Shown: positions 53,917 to 62,364 of the stretch, piece by piece | Numbering within the stretch: position 1 is the stretch's first letter | Layout: each line of letters opens with the position of its first letter | Source: Blautia sp. MSJ-9 | GTDB taxonomy: Bacteria; Bacillota; Clostridia; Lachnospirales; Lachnospiraceae | Direction of reading: 5' to 3' | Length of the DNA: 64,000 nucleotides | Assembly: GCF_018919065.1 (NCBI RefSeq) | Contig: NZ_JAHLQG010000004.1 | Span: 1-64,000, forward strand | Notes under the pieces: generated by a model | Databases searched by the model: none | What the model saw: only the letters and a program-made list of their open reading frames with translations | Told to the model about the DNA's origin: nothing | Program-made: the position numbers and the translations under genes

Positions 53917-55770
53917 CTACTTTTTCCTGTTCTCAAAATACACAAACCGGTCAATTACATCCAGAATATCTTTAAAGGTATCCCGCGGTGCTTCTTCTAT
54001 ATAAGCTTTGAGAATTTCGGTTTCGTTTTTACGGTATCTTCCGTAGAAAATATCGTAAAGATTGTGTCCACGAAGGCAGATACGGATTTCTTCCATATGC
54101 TGTCGGATGTCTTCAGTATCTGAGAGAGAATGGCCGATCATTCCAGTGAGATGTTGACCGCTTTTTAACTTATACAGATACTCTTTCCACTTTTCCAGCA
54201 GAATTTCGTAGAAATTTTCCTCGCTTTTTACCACTCCGATTTTTGCCATTACCTTCGGATCAAGGAAATAATTTTCGAAGGAATAATACTTCAGGATCAG
54301 AACATTATCCCGGGTTACACGTGGCAGTCTGTCCATATCTTCCTGGTTACGGGCTTCATAATACCTGCACAGGGAGGATGCCAGCTCCTCAGCATCTTTT
54401 CCATCTCCATCCCGGATCATCAGGAAATTATCTCGCAGATATGTCTGGTTGATATATTTGAGATTGGCATAGGTTTTGATGTTGGTACAACTGTTGGTGG
54501 AAATAATGGAAATTCTGGACAGGTTTCCGTTCTGGTCATAAATCTCAGAATAATATTTTTCCAGAAGCAGCGGCAGTCGGCTTTTGTCCTGTTTTCCTTC
54601 CACAATAAAAACAAAGCTGACATTCAGAAGGTCACTGGCAGTGAATCCCAGATCATCGAGGATCGCAGAAAGATTTGTGTGACTGCGGATCACAGAATAT
54701 CCATTTTCATCCAGAACCATCTGACGGATCTGTCTGCTGTTGAACTGAAAGAGCAGATTCGGAGAATGTGTTGTAAAAATAACCTGACTTTTTCTGGAAA
54801 GTCTGTACAGAATTTCGCTGGATTTCTTCTGCAAGGTAGGATGCAGAAAAATTTCCGGGTCTTCCATAAGAAGCATTCCGGGGACACGTTCTTCGTCTTC
54901 CAGATAAGCCTCCAGCAATGAAAGCAGATAAATACTGCGCATTCCTTTTCCAAGAGAAGAAATATCTTCTGGTCCGTGGGATTCTTTGGCTTCAAGGTAG
55001 GCATTTACCTGAAAGATTCTGTCTGTATTGCAGGTCAGTTCATAACATACGGTTCCGGATGTGCCACCGTTTTTATGAAAGTTTTCATTGACCCGCTGGG
55101 AAAAGCTGTCAAGGTTCAACTGATACAGTTTATATTCCAGAAGCTTTTCAGCCTCAAAGGCATTTAACTGTGATGGCATTTTCTGATTGATCAGTCCGAT
55201 GCAGGAGAAGCAATGATTGCATTTCTTGGAACGGTCAAAAAGGCAGCAGTCCGCACGCATCTGATTTAGCAGGTCATCCTCCATAAAGGACAGCAGGCTG
55301 TCCTGAATCCCACTCAGATCACGCTGGCTGTCCAGATAATAAATCTTCGGAAAAACTTCACGGATGACAGGATTGTTTTTATGGTATCCATCTGACAGCC
55401 GGATGCGCCCGTTGTAATTTACAATATAAGAAAATGTCAGTATGTTATCTTTATAGGATGGAAGTTTTTTCTGAAATTCCCTCATCCAAATCTCCATTCT
55501 TCGATAGGAACTGACTCTGCGGAGTCTGTGAAGAAGTTCTAAGTCTTCCTGCGTGATTTCCAGTGCAATATCAATCTCTATATTTTGTTTCTTTTCGTTA
55601 AAATCCGTTTCCGTAATTTCGTATTGTCCGCCCACTGCACAAAGTGCGCTGAGAACTGCGGTTTTTCCTACGTTATTTTTGCCGACCAGTATCAAAGCAT
55701 TCTCTATATCACGGATTTCAAGATTGCGAATGTAGCGGAAATTTTTGATATGAAGTTCCTGAATGCGCAT
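53917..55770 (-). CDS. OLD-family ATP-dependent nuclease (ATPase plus TOPRIM)
   Basis: 617 residues. N-terminal ATPase with Walker A GKNNVGKT (30-37), SSLGKGMRS signature region near residue 280, LLMEDPEIFLHP Walker B near 310 and an FTTHSPNLL His switch near 338. C-terminal TOPRIM with FIVEGKQDKSRL (Glu near 395) and IRDGDGKD (DxD near 456). OLD proteins cut DNA in an ATP-linked way and act in phage exclusion (P2 Old, Gabija GajA relatives). A cysteine cluster C-C-x7-C-x2-C-x2-C at about 175-190 is unusual and could bind zinc or an Fe-S cluster. Start at 55770 for AGGAGGAAATC. No UvrD-like (GajB) helicase is next to it. Confidence 0.88.
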   Translation of the reverse strand: MRIQELHIKNFRYIRNLEIRDIENALILVGKNNVGKTAVLSALCAVGGQYEITETDFNEKKQNIEIDIALEITQEDLELLHRLRRVSSYRRMEIWMREFQKKLPSYKDNILTFSYIVNYNGRIRLSDGYHKNNPVIREVFPKIYYLDSQRDLSGIQDSLLSFMEDDLLNQMRADCCLFDRSKKCNHCFSCIGLINQKMPSQLNAFEAEKLLEYKLYQLNLDSFSQRVNENFHKNGGTSGTVCYELTCNTDRIFQVNAYLEAKESHGPEDISSLGKGMRSIYLLSLLEAYLEDEERVPGMLLMEDPEIFLHPTLQKKSSEILYRLSRKSQVIFTTHSPNLLFQFNSRQIRQMVLDENGYSVIRSHTNLSAILDDLGFTASDLLNVSFVFIVEGKQDKSRLPLLLEKYYSEIYDQNGNLSRISIISTNSCTNIKTYANLKYINQTYLRDNFLMIRDGDGKDAEELASSLCRYYEARNQEDMDRLPRVTRDNVLILKYYSFENYFLDPKVMAKIGVVKSEENFYEILLEKWKEYLYKLKSGQHLTGMIGHSLSDTEDIRQHMEEIRICLRGHNLYDIFYGRYRKNETEILKAYIEEAPRDTFKDILDVIDRFVYFENRKK

Positions 55771-55834
55771 ATGATTTCCTCCTTTTTCTGGAAATGCTGT
55801 TGAGATTTTATTCAAAAATATCAATTAAGTAATG

Positions 55835-55863
55835 TTTACGGTAAAAAAATTTCATGTTATCAT
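55835..55863 (+). promoter_or_regulatory. Promoter shared by AAA/PD-(D/E)XK genes, copy before 55991
   Basis: TTTACG (55835-55840), 17 bp, TATCAT (55858-55863), again preceded by GTAATG and with TTTCATGT before the -10, as at 52060-52088. It lies in the 220-bp divergent gap between the OLD nuclease and the AAA gene. Confidence 0.55.
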
Positions 55864-55990
55864 AATTCTATCACAATAGAAAATATAGTGCGAAACTATA
55901 TTTGACGGATACAGAGCGGAAAATGTATGAAGAGTAATAGATTTCTGTATAATCTAAATATATGGAATTCTGAGAAAGAAGGTGTGTATT

Positions 55991-57691
55991 ATGGCACGGA
56001 CTGTTGGAATTGGACATCAGGATTATGAAACAGTAAGAATGAAGAATACTTTTTATATAGATAAAACAAGTCTGATACGTGAATGGTGGGAAAATGAAGA
56101 TGCTGTAACTCTCATTGCCCGTCCACGGCGTTTTGGAAAGACGTTAAATATGAGTATGCTGGAAAAATTTTTTTCTGTTGAATATGCAGGACGGTCGGAG
56201 CTTTTTGAAGGACTGGATGTATGGAAAGATGAAAAATACAGAGAATTGCAGGGGAAATATCCGGTTATTTTTATCAGTTTTGCGAGCGTAAAAGAGAATA
56301 CGTTTGAACAGGCAAGAGAGAGTATTTATCGTATCCTGATAGACGTTTATAATAAAAATCAGTTTCTGCTGAAAAGTGGATTGCTCGAGGAAGAGGAAAA
56401 GCGTTATTTCATGAATATATCTACTGATATGAGTGAAACGGATGCGACGATATCTCTTCATAAAATGTCAGATTTTCTGTCCAGATATTATAAACAAAAA
56501 GTAATTATTTTACTGGATGAGTATGATACTCCCATGCAGGAAGCTTATGTGAATGGATATTGGGATAAGATTGTTTCTTTTATACGTGTTTTATTTAATT
56601 CCACTTTTAAAACGAATCCATATCTGGAACGCGCAATTATGACAGGTATTACCAGAGTAAGTAAAGAATCTATTTTTTCTGATCTGAACAATCTGGAAGT
56701 TGTTACAACTACTTCTGAGAAATATGCAGATAAGTTTGGATTTACAGAAGCAGAAGTAGTACAGGCATTAGATGAATATGGACTTGACGAGAGAAAAGCG
56801 GAAGTGAAACAATGGTATGATGGATTTACTTTTGGCAATAAGAAGGATATTTATAATCCGTGGTCAATCATCAATTATCTGGATAAGAAAAAGGTGGCAC
56901 CATACTGGGCAAATACCAGCAGCAACAGTCTTGCCGGAACTGTGATAAGGGAAGGAAACGTACAGACAAAAGAAGCTTTTGAGACACTTCTCAGAGGGGA
57001 CTCCATTATAACAGAACTGGATGAGCAGATTGTATATGGACAACTGGATCTGGATGAAGATGCAATCTGGGCGCTTCTGGTAGCCAGCGGATATCTGAAG
57101 GTAAAACGACATTGGATAGATGCTTCGCAGTTTGGAAGCTGGAAACAGCTATATGAACTGGAACTGACAAATTTTGAGGTCAGAGTTACGTTTGCAAATA
57201 TCGTCCGGGGATGGTTCGCACAGGCGTCAGGGGACTATAATGCTTTTATCAAAGCTCTTTTGAACGATGATACAGAAGCAATGAATGCTTATATGAACCG
57301 TGTATCTCAGCGTATATTCAGCACATTTGATGTGGGGAAAAAACCTTCTGAACAGTCAGAACCAGAGCGCTTTTATCATGGATTTGTACTTGGTTTGATG
57401 GTAGAACTGATAGACCAGTATGAGGTAAAATCGAATCGTGAGAGTGGATTCGGCAGATATGATGTAGTTCTGAAACCGAGAGATATACGAAAAAAAGCTA
57501 TGATTCTGGAATTTAAAGTTTTTAATCCGAATAAGGAAACTGTTCTGGAAGATACAGTTAAGAATGCTCTGAAGCAGATAAAAGAGAAAAATTATGCCGC
57601 TGAACTGCTTGAGGCGGGGATTGTAAAAGAGAATATAAAAATGTACGGATTTGCCTTTAAAGGGAAGAAAATATTGATATGTGGAGAATGA
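55991..57691 (+). CDS. AAA-ATPase-like protein with PD-(D/E)XK nuclease domain (third, divergent)
   Basis: 566 residues, same two-domain family but a different branch from copies 1 and 2. P-loop ARPRRFGKTLNMS near residue 38, LLDEYDTPM near 171, ITRVSKESIFSDLNN near 215, WYDGFTFG near 273, and C-terminal nuclease core GRYDVVL, then ILEFKV near 495-512. Start at 55991 with AGAAGG upstream. Shares its promoter with copy 2, although the proteins are not close, so regulation rather than recent duplication seems to link them. Confidence 0.87.
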   Translation: MARTVGIGHQDYETVRMKNTFYIDKTSLIREWWENEDAVTLIARPRRFGKTLNMSMLEKFFSVEYAGRSELFEGLDVWKDEKYRELQGKYPVIFISFASVKENTFEQARESIYRILIDVYNKNQFLLKSGLLEEEEKRYFMNISTDMSETDATISLHKMSDFLSRYYKQKVIILLDEYDTPMQEAYVNGYWDKIVSFIRVLFNSTFKTNPYLERAIMTGITRVSKESIFSDLNNLEVVTTTSEKYADKFGFTEAEVVQALDEYGLDERKAEVKQWYDGFTFGNKKDIYNPWSIINYLDKKKVAPYWANTSSNSLAGTVIREGNVQTKEAFETLLRGDSIITELDEQIVYGQLDLDEDAIWALLVASGYLKVKRHWIDASQFGSWKQLYELELTNFEVRVTFANIVRGWFAQASGDYNAFIKALLNDDTEAMNAYMNRVSQRIFSTFDVGKKPSEQSEPERFYHGFVLGLMVELIDQYEVKSNRESGFGRYDVVLKPRDIRKKAMILEFKVFNPNKETVLEDTVKNALKQIKEKNYAAELLEAGIVKENIKMYGFAFKGKKILICGE

Positions 57692-57853
57692 AAAAGTTCT
57701 TGACTTTTTCATCTGTAATTCGTATAATAACCAACGGTAAATTTAAGAAACAGATATTTGGTTTTATTGGAAACGGTACATCCTCCTGGATGGTTATGAA
57801 CAACACAAATCTCTAATTTATGTTATTCACATACTATCTAAGGAGGATTTTTT

Positions 57854-58342
57854 ATGCCTAAAAACAAGTTTCAGGAAGTTATTTTTACAATTATCATGGT
57901 GTTTGTAATGGTTTATGCCATGATCTGCTACAACATTGTACTGAATACAGGAACAATGGCAAATGAGACATTTCTGTTAGCTTTTCATGAATTAGCATTC
58001 ATGGGACCGATCGCATTTGTTCTTGATTTCTTTATCGTCGGTGGTCTTGCAAAGAAGGTTGCGTTTGGCATTGTGGATATGAGAAGAGACAATCCATTCC
58101 ACCTTGTACTTGCAATTTCAGCAGTGTCCGTAGCATTTATGTGCCCGTGTATGAGTTTTGCAGCAACTGTACTGATCAAACACGCACCAGTAAGCCAGAT
58201 CATTCCGACATGGCTTCAGACAACAGCAATGAACTTCCCGATGGCATTCTTCTGGCAGATCTTTTACGCAGGTCCGTTTGTAAGATTCGTATTCGGAAAA
58301 CTTTTCTCGGAAAAGGAAAAAGCAGCAGTTTCTGCAGAATAA
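57854..58342 (+). CDS. DUF2798 four-helix membrane protein
   Basis: 162 residues with four hydrophobic segments (about 8-30, 45-65, 78-100, 115-140) matching the DUF2798 layout of two repeated helix pairs, with P and N in the helices (ELAFMGPIAFVLDFF, WLQTTAMNFPMAFFWQIF). Function unknown. Ribosome site AAGGAGGA. A 5'-deleted relative lies at 8413-8646. A terminator follows. Confidence 0.8.
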   Translation: MPKNKFQEVIFTIIMVFVMVYAMICYNIVLNTGTMANETFLLAFHELAFMGPIAFVLDFFIVGGLAKKVAFGIVDMRRDNPFHLVLAISAVSVAFMCPCMSFAATVLIKHAPVSQIIPTWLQTTAMNFPMAFFWQIFYAGPFVRFVFGKLFSEKEKAAVSAE

Positions 58343-58392
58343 GATAGTTACTTAATTGAATAAAGAAGTGGACGTTTTTTTGTCCGTTTAAT

Positions 58393-58431
58393 AAAAGCAG
58401 TGTTCTGGATTTTCAGGGTGCTGCTTTTTTT
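58393..58431 (+). terminator. Terminator after the DUF2798 gene
   Basis: AAAAGCAG (58393-58400) pairs with CTGCTTTT (58421-58428), then TTT. The following 58432-58642 holds the promoter region of the FN3 gene (TTGACAG near 58573) and no gene. Confidence 0.75.
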
Positions 58432-58642
58432 GTGGCTTCATAGAGAAACGCTACATAGTAATTTTCTACCAGGATGTAAAAAGGGATTTTTCAGTGGAAC
58501 TATTCCAAATGAAATGACAGGAGAATTTTAGGATATTGTCTGTTGTATAAAATTTAGAAAATTGTTAAAAAATTACTTTGTTGACAGAATAAGAAAGGGA
58601 GGATATTCTTAAAATATAAAGAATACAAGGGAGGAAAATGCT

Positions 58643-59059
58643 ATGAAAAAAGTAATGAAAAAGGGGATGCTATGGTGCCTGATTTTGATGCTTGTTTTAA
58701 CATTTCAGTCACTATCTGCCAGCGCTGCTACGAAGAAAGCAAACCTGAAAGCACCTACGGTATCTAATTGGAAGAAGACATGGGATGGAAGCTGGAACAC
58801 GCCTAAGTCGGATGGAGTAGAGTATACGATTACCTGGAAGAAAGTTGCAGGAGCATCGGGATATCAGGTTAAGTATTCTCTAAAGGAAAGTGGAGTATGG
58901 ACCAAGTATTATTTTACTTTAACTAAGAAATGTTCTTATTCGATAGCTGGTTCCAGCATGGATAAGTCCAAGGCCAGAGTCAGAGCATACAAGGTTGTAA
59001 ACGGAAAGAAACAGTACGGACCATGGTCAAAAACAAAAGTGTCTGTAAAATGGTGGTAA
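58643..59059 (+). CDS. Small exported single-FN3-domain protein, copy 2
   Basis: 138 residues; signal peptide to about residue 29 (LSASAATKK), then one FN3-like domain (WKKVAGASGYQVKYSL, KARVRAYKVVNGKKQYGPWS, ending VSVKWW). Ribosome site GGGAGGAAAA. Its last 95 or so bases are almost identical to the end of copy 3 (61704), one difference seen, pointing to recent duplication or gene conversion. Followed after 27 bp by the VWA protein, so the two are cotranscribed. Confidence 0.7.
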   Translation: MKKVMKKGMLWCLILMLVLTFQSLSASAATKKANLKAPTVSNWKKTWDGSWNTPKSDGVEYTITWKKVAGASGYQVKYSLKESGVWTKYYFTLTKKCSYSIAGSSMDKSKARVRAYKVVNGKKQYGPWSKTKVSVKWW

Positions 59060-59086
59060 AACATTAAGGGAAGAGGAAAAGAAAGA

Positions 59087-60937
59087 ATGAATAAGATAAA
59101 AGTAAGAAAAAGTTGTCTGGCAGTTATTTTAGCATTTGTTATGCTTCTGGGTAATGTGTTACCGGTTTTTGCAGAAGGAACGGTTCAGATTAATAAAGAT
59201 AGCATTACTATTAAATCTGGTGAAAATTATCAATTAAGTGTGACAGTCAATGGAGTTGAACAGAATGCTGCATGGGGAAGTTCAGACTCTTCCGTAGCAG
59301 AAGTAAATCAGGCGGGTCTTGTAACAGGAAAGGCAGCTGGTTCCGCAGTAATCACAGCTATGGTAAATGGTTCTACAATAGAATGTCTGGTGTCTGTTCT
59401 GAAGAAAACAGTCAGCACTACCAGCCGTTATAATGTCCTGATATTGGATGCATCAGGAAGTATGAAGGGAACTCCGGCAAGCGGACAGAAGACAGCGGCC
59501 AAACGTTTTTGCCAGAAAGTATTATCTACGGAAGGAAATAACTATGTGGCAGTAGTTGCATTGAACAGCTCTCCGATACTGGTACAGAATTTTACAGATA
59601 ATTATAGTGTTCTGGATCAACGCATCAGTTCTATCACAGTGAATGGACACACAAACATGAATGCGGCATTGACAATTGCTGATAATCTGCTTAATGGTGT
59701 GAATAAAAGTGGAACTGTTTTAAAAAATATTGTTTTGTGTTCTGATGGTCTTCCAACTGTAGGAAAGCTGACAGCTTCTGGCAGATATAATTCCAGTGAT
59801 CATAAATGGTATGGTTATGCAAATGCAGCGTATAATACTGCAAAAGTTTCAAAGAATAAGAACTATTTTGTTTATGCACTTGGATTTTTCCATAATTCTA
59901 AGGGGAACGATCTAAAATTTGGAAAGCGTCTGATGAAGGATCTGGCATCTAAGGACAAGTACTTCGTAATCCAGGACCCGGCAGATCTGGATCATGTTTT
60001 TGACAATATTGCAGATAATATTACAAAAACAACTATCAACAAGACCTCTCTGACGTTAACAGCAGGAAATACGTACCAGTTGAATGCGATGGTAAATGGC
60101 GTAACAAAAACTGCTACTTGGAGCAGCTCTGATTCATCTGTTGCTTCTGTAAACAGCAAGGGAAAAGTCACTGCAAAATTGGTGGGAAGTACAATAATTA
60201 CCGCAGAATTAAATGATACAACTGTTACCTGCAAAGTCACGGTAAAACCTAAGATTACACTTAATAAAACAAAAGTGACTATTTATACAGGCGAGAAGCT
60301 TCAGTTAAAAGCTACTGTTAAGGGGAGTAACTCTTCCATAATATGGAAAAGTAGCAATTCTTCTGTAGCATCGGTATCTTCCGAGGGTGTGGTAAAAGCG
60401 AAGAAAGCCGGAAAAGTAACAGTTTCGGCATCTGCTGATGGAGTGTCTGCAAAGTGCGTGATCACAGTAAAGAAGTCAAAGCATCCAGTGTATTCTACAT
60501 ATTTTACTTTTAAACCGACATTGTATAAAACAGAGTATTCTATAATAACTATTGATGAGCAGGGACAGAGAGTTGTAGTAAATGATGATGCAGTCATTGA
60601 AAAGTGTGCAGTATATCTTCAGAAACGTGGAAATTATTATTATCGAACGATTGCCTTTAAAGGAACGAATGTAACTAGTGCAAAGCTTTCAGTTTATGCG
60701 GCATATAAGGGCCAAATAGTGGCAGATGGAATTAATATTGGAAGTGGATTAAGAAGTTGGAGAATGTATCAGGATTCTAAAGGTATCTGGAGCTGTTTAG
60801 GATGCTATGAAGTTGCCAAGGCAAGTGTGACAAATGCTAATGGAGATTTGCTGTCAAATATCAGAACAGGCATCCAGAGTTCCAATACAAAAGTATTCAG
60901 TAATCTGAATAAGATGAAAAAATGGCTTGCGCAATAA
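59087..60937 (+). CDS. Exported VWA protein flanked by Big_2 domains
   Basis: 616 residues. Signal peptide (1-28, PVFAEG), a first Big_2 domain (about 31-105), a von Willebrand A domain (about 112-315) with a complete metal-ion site (DASGS at about 121, T in GHTNM near 188, D in SDG near 218), two more Big_2 domains (about 317-390 and 391-465), then a unique C-terminal domain of about 150 residues (TYFTFKPTLYKTEYSI and on). Secreted; the metal site implies adhesion to a protein ligand. No wall-anchor motif is seen. Ribosome site AAGAGGAAAAG. Confidence 0.8.
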   Translation: MNKIKVRKSCLAVILAFVMLLGNVLPVFAEGTVQINKDSITIKSGENYQLSVTVNGVEQNAAWGSSDSSVAEVNQAGLVTGKAAGSAVITAMVNGSTIECLVSVLKKTVSTTSRYNVLILDASGSMKGTPASGQKTAAKRFCQKVLSTEGNNYVAVVALNSSPILVQNFTDNYSVLDQRISSITVNGHTNMNAALTIADNLLNGVNKSGTVLKNIVLCSDGLPTVGKLTASGRYNSSDHKWYGYANAAYNTAKVSKNKNYFVYALGFFHNSKGNDLKFGKRLMKDLASKDKYFVIQDPADLDHVFDNIADNITKTTINKTSLTLTAGNTYQLNAMVNGVTKTATWSSSDSSVASVNSKGKVTAKLVGSTIITAELNDTTVTCKVTVKPKITLNKTKVTIYTGEKLQLKATVKGSNSSIIWKSSNSSVASVSSEGVVKAKKAGKVTVSASADGVSAKCVITVKKSKHPVYSTYFTFKPTLYKTEYSIITIDEQGQRVVVNDDAVIEKCAVYLQKRGNYYYRTIAFKGTNVTSAKLSVYAAYKGQIVADGINIGSGLRSWRMYQDSKGIWSCLGCYEVAKASVTNANGDLLSNIRTGIQSSNTKVFSNLNKMKKWLAQ

Positions 60938-60990
60938 AATGACTGTTTCAGAAAATAATATTAAATATAGACAAGCAGGGAGGCAACGGT

Positions 60991-61647
60991 ATGAAGAAAG
61001 TGGTAACTAAATATCTGGCGTTTATAATGGCGATATTATTGGCAATATCTATTCCAACATTACCTTATAAAGTACAGGCAGCAACAGCAAAAACACAGGC
61101 GCTAAAAGCGTACAATAAGTTGTTATCACAAAAAACAATTCCATGGGGAAATAATTTATATTACACAGCAGTTCCTGCGGATACATTATCTTTTACAACG
61201 GCATATATTGATAATGATTCAGTTCCGGAACTTATCATTATGAGCTCTGCGGTACGGCAACAGGCAGGGTTTGCATTATTATATACTTATAAAAATGGAA
61301 AATTACAGTTTGTAAGTAATATTGATATGAACGGAGATCTTTATTATTATAAGAAAAAGGGAATTCTTATAGACAGATATGTTCACAGAACTGAAGTAGA
61401 TAAATATATGAAATTTTCAGGAACCAAGTTAACTCAAAAGTTAAGTTTCAATACATCGACTGTTGGAGTAAAATCCTATTATAAGTTTTTTAAATCAAAT
61501 ATAAGACCGGATGACAGTAAAGAAATCTCGAAAACGCAATTTGCAAAAGAGGTAAAAAAGTTAACTGGTGGGTCTAAAAAGTCAAAGATAGCAATGGAAG
61601 CATTAAAAAAGAATACAAACATAAACAGAACGAAATATTTAAAATAA
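60991..61647 (+). CDS. Exported protein of unknown function with a D-x-D-x-x-x-EL loop
   Basis: 218 residues; signal peptide to about residue 31 (KVQAAT). YIDNDSVPELIIM near residue 72 resembles the D-x-(D/N)-x-DG-x-x-EL loop of the larger exported proteins in this window. Basic C terminus (KKLTGGSKKSK). Ribosome site GGGAGGCAACG. It lies between the VWA gene (53 bp) and the third FN3 gene (56 bp). Confidence 0.6.
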   Translation: MKKVVTKYLAFIMAILLAISIPTLPYKVQAATAKTQALKAYNKLLSQKTIPWGNNLYYTAVPADTLSFTTAYIDNDSVPELIIMSSAVRQQAGFALLYTYKNGKLQFVSNIDMNGDLYYYKKKGILIDRYVHRTEVDKYMKFSGTKLTQKLSFNTSTVGVKSYYKFFKSNIRPDDSKEISKTQFAKEVKKLTGGSKKSKIAMEALKKNTNINRTKYLK

Positions 61648-61703
61648 TTTTATGAAGTTTGTAATTACAGGAGAATATTTTTATCTAAAGGAGGTATTAT
61701 GAT

Positions 61704-62114
61704 ATGAAAAAAGTACTGAAAAAGGGAATGTTATGGTGTCTGATATTGATGGTGATTTTTGCTTTTCAGCCATTGTCTGCCAGCGCTGCCACGAAAGTAA
61801 ATCTGAAAGCGCCTACAGTATCTAACTGGAAGAAGACATGGGATGGAAACTGGAGCACACCTAAGGCGAATGGAGTGGCTTATACGATTACATGGAACAA
61901 AGTTTCCGGAGCTTCAGGATATCAGGTAAAAGTATCGACAAAAGAAGGAACATGGAGTTCATATCGCTATGTTTTAACCAAAAAACGTTCATACACAGAA
62001 GCAGGATCTACTGTTGAAAAGTCCAAGGCCAGAGTCAGAGCATACAAGGTTGTAAACGGAAAGAAACAGTATGGACCATGGTCAAAAACAAAAGTGTCTG
62101 TAAAATGGTGGTAA
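61704..62114 (+). CDS. Small exported single-FN3-domain protein, copy 3
   Basis: 136 residues; signal peptide to about residue 29 (LSASAATKV), FN3-like domain (WNKVSGASGYQVKVST, then VRAYKVVNGKKQYGPWS, ending VSVKWW). Ribosome site AAAGGAGG. Nearly identical 3' end to copy 2, while the middle has diverged more. Last gene of the exported-protein run. Confidence 0.7.
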   Translation: MKKVLKKGMLWCLILMVIFAFQPLSASAATKVNLKAPTVSNWKKTWDGNWSTPKANGVAYTITWNKVSGASGYQVKVSTKEGTWSSYRYVLTKKRSYTEAGSTVEKSKARVRAYKVVNGKKQYGPWSKTKVSVKWW

Positions 62115-62233
62115 AACGGTAAGGTGAAGGGGAATAGGACAGTACTGGAGGAACTTGTTCATTTATAGATTATATGGTAATTTCAAATGCCGCCTCAGAG
62201 AAATATCTCTGCTGGCGGTATTCTGCGTGTTTC

Positions 62234-62262
62234 TTGACAACAGATAACAAGGGGATTATACT
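62234..62262 (+). promoter_or_regulatory. Strong sigma-A promoter before the EamA transporter
   Basis: Perfect TTGACA (62234-62239), 17 bp, TATACT (62257-62262). A hairpin (CCGCC and GGCGG with CAGAGA/TCTCTG, near 62192-62218) just upstream may end the FN3 transcript. Confidence 0.75.
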
Positions 62263-62364
62263 CAACAAAGTTGATATTCGGATTACTCAGCTAAATCAGG
62301 TGGGTGGAGAAGCAGAGGTATATGATTCAGGATATTTTGAAGAAATAGCAGGAGAACAAAATTT

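Noticed and set aside
53917-55770. Complete Gabija system
   Set aside because: The ATPase/TOPRIM gene resembles GajA-type proteins, but no UvrD-like GajB helicase gene is adjacent.
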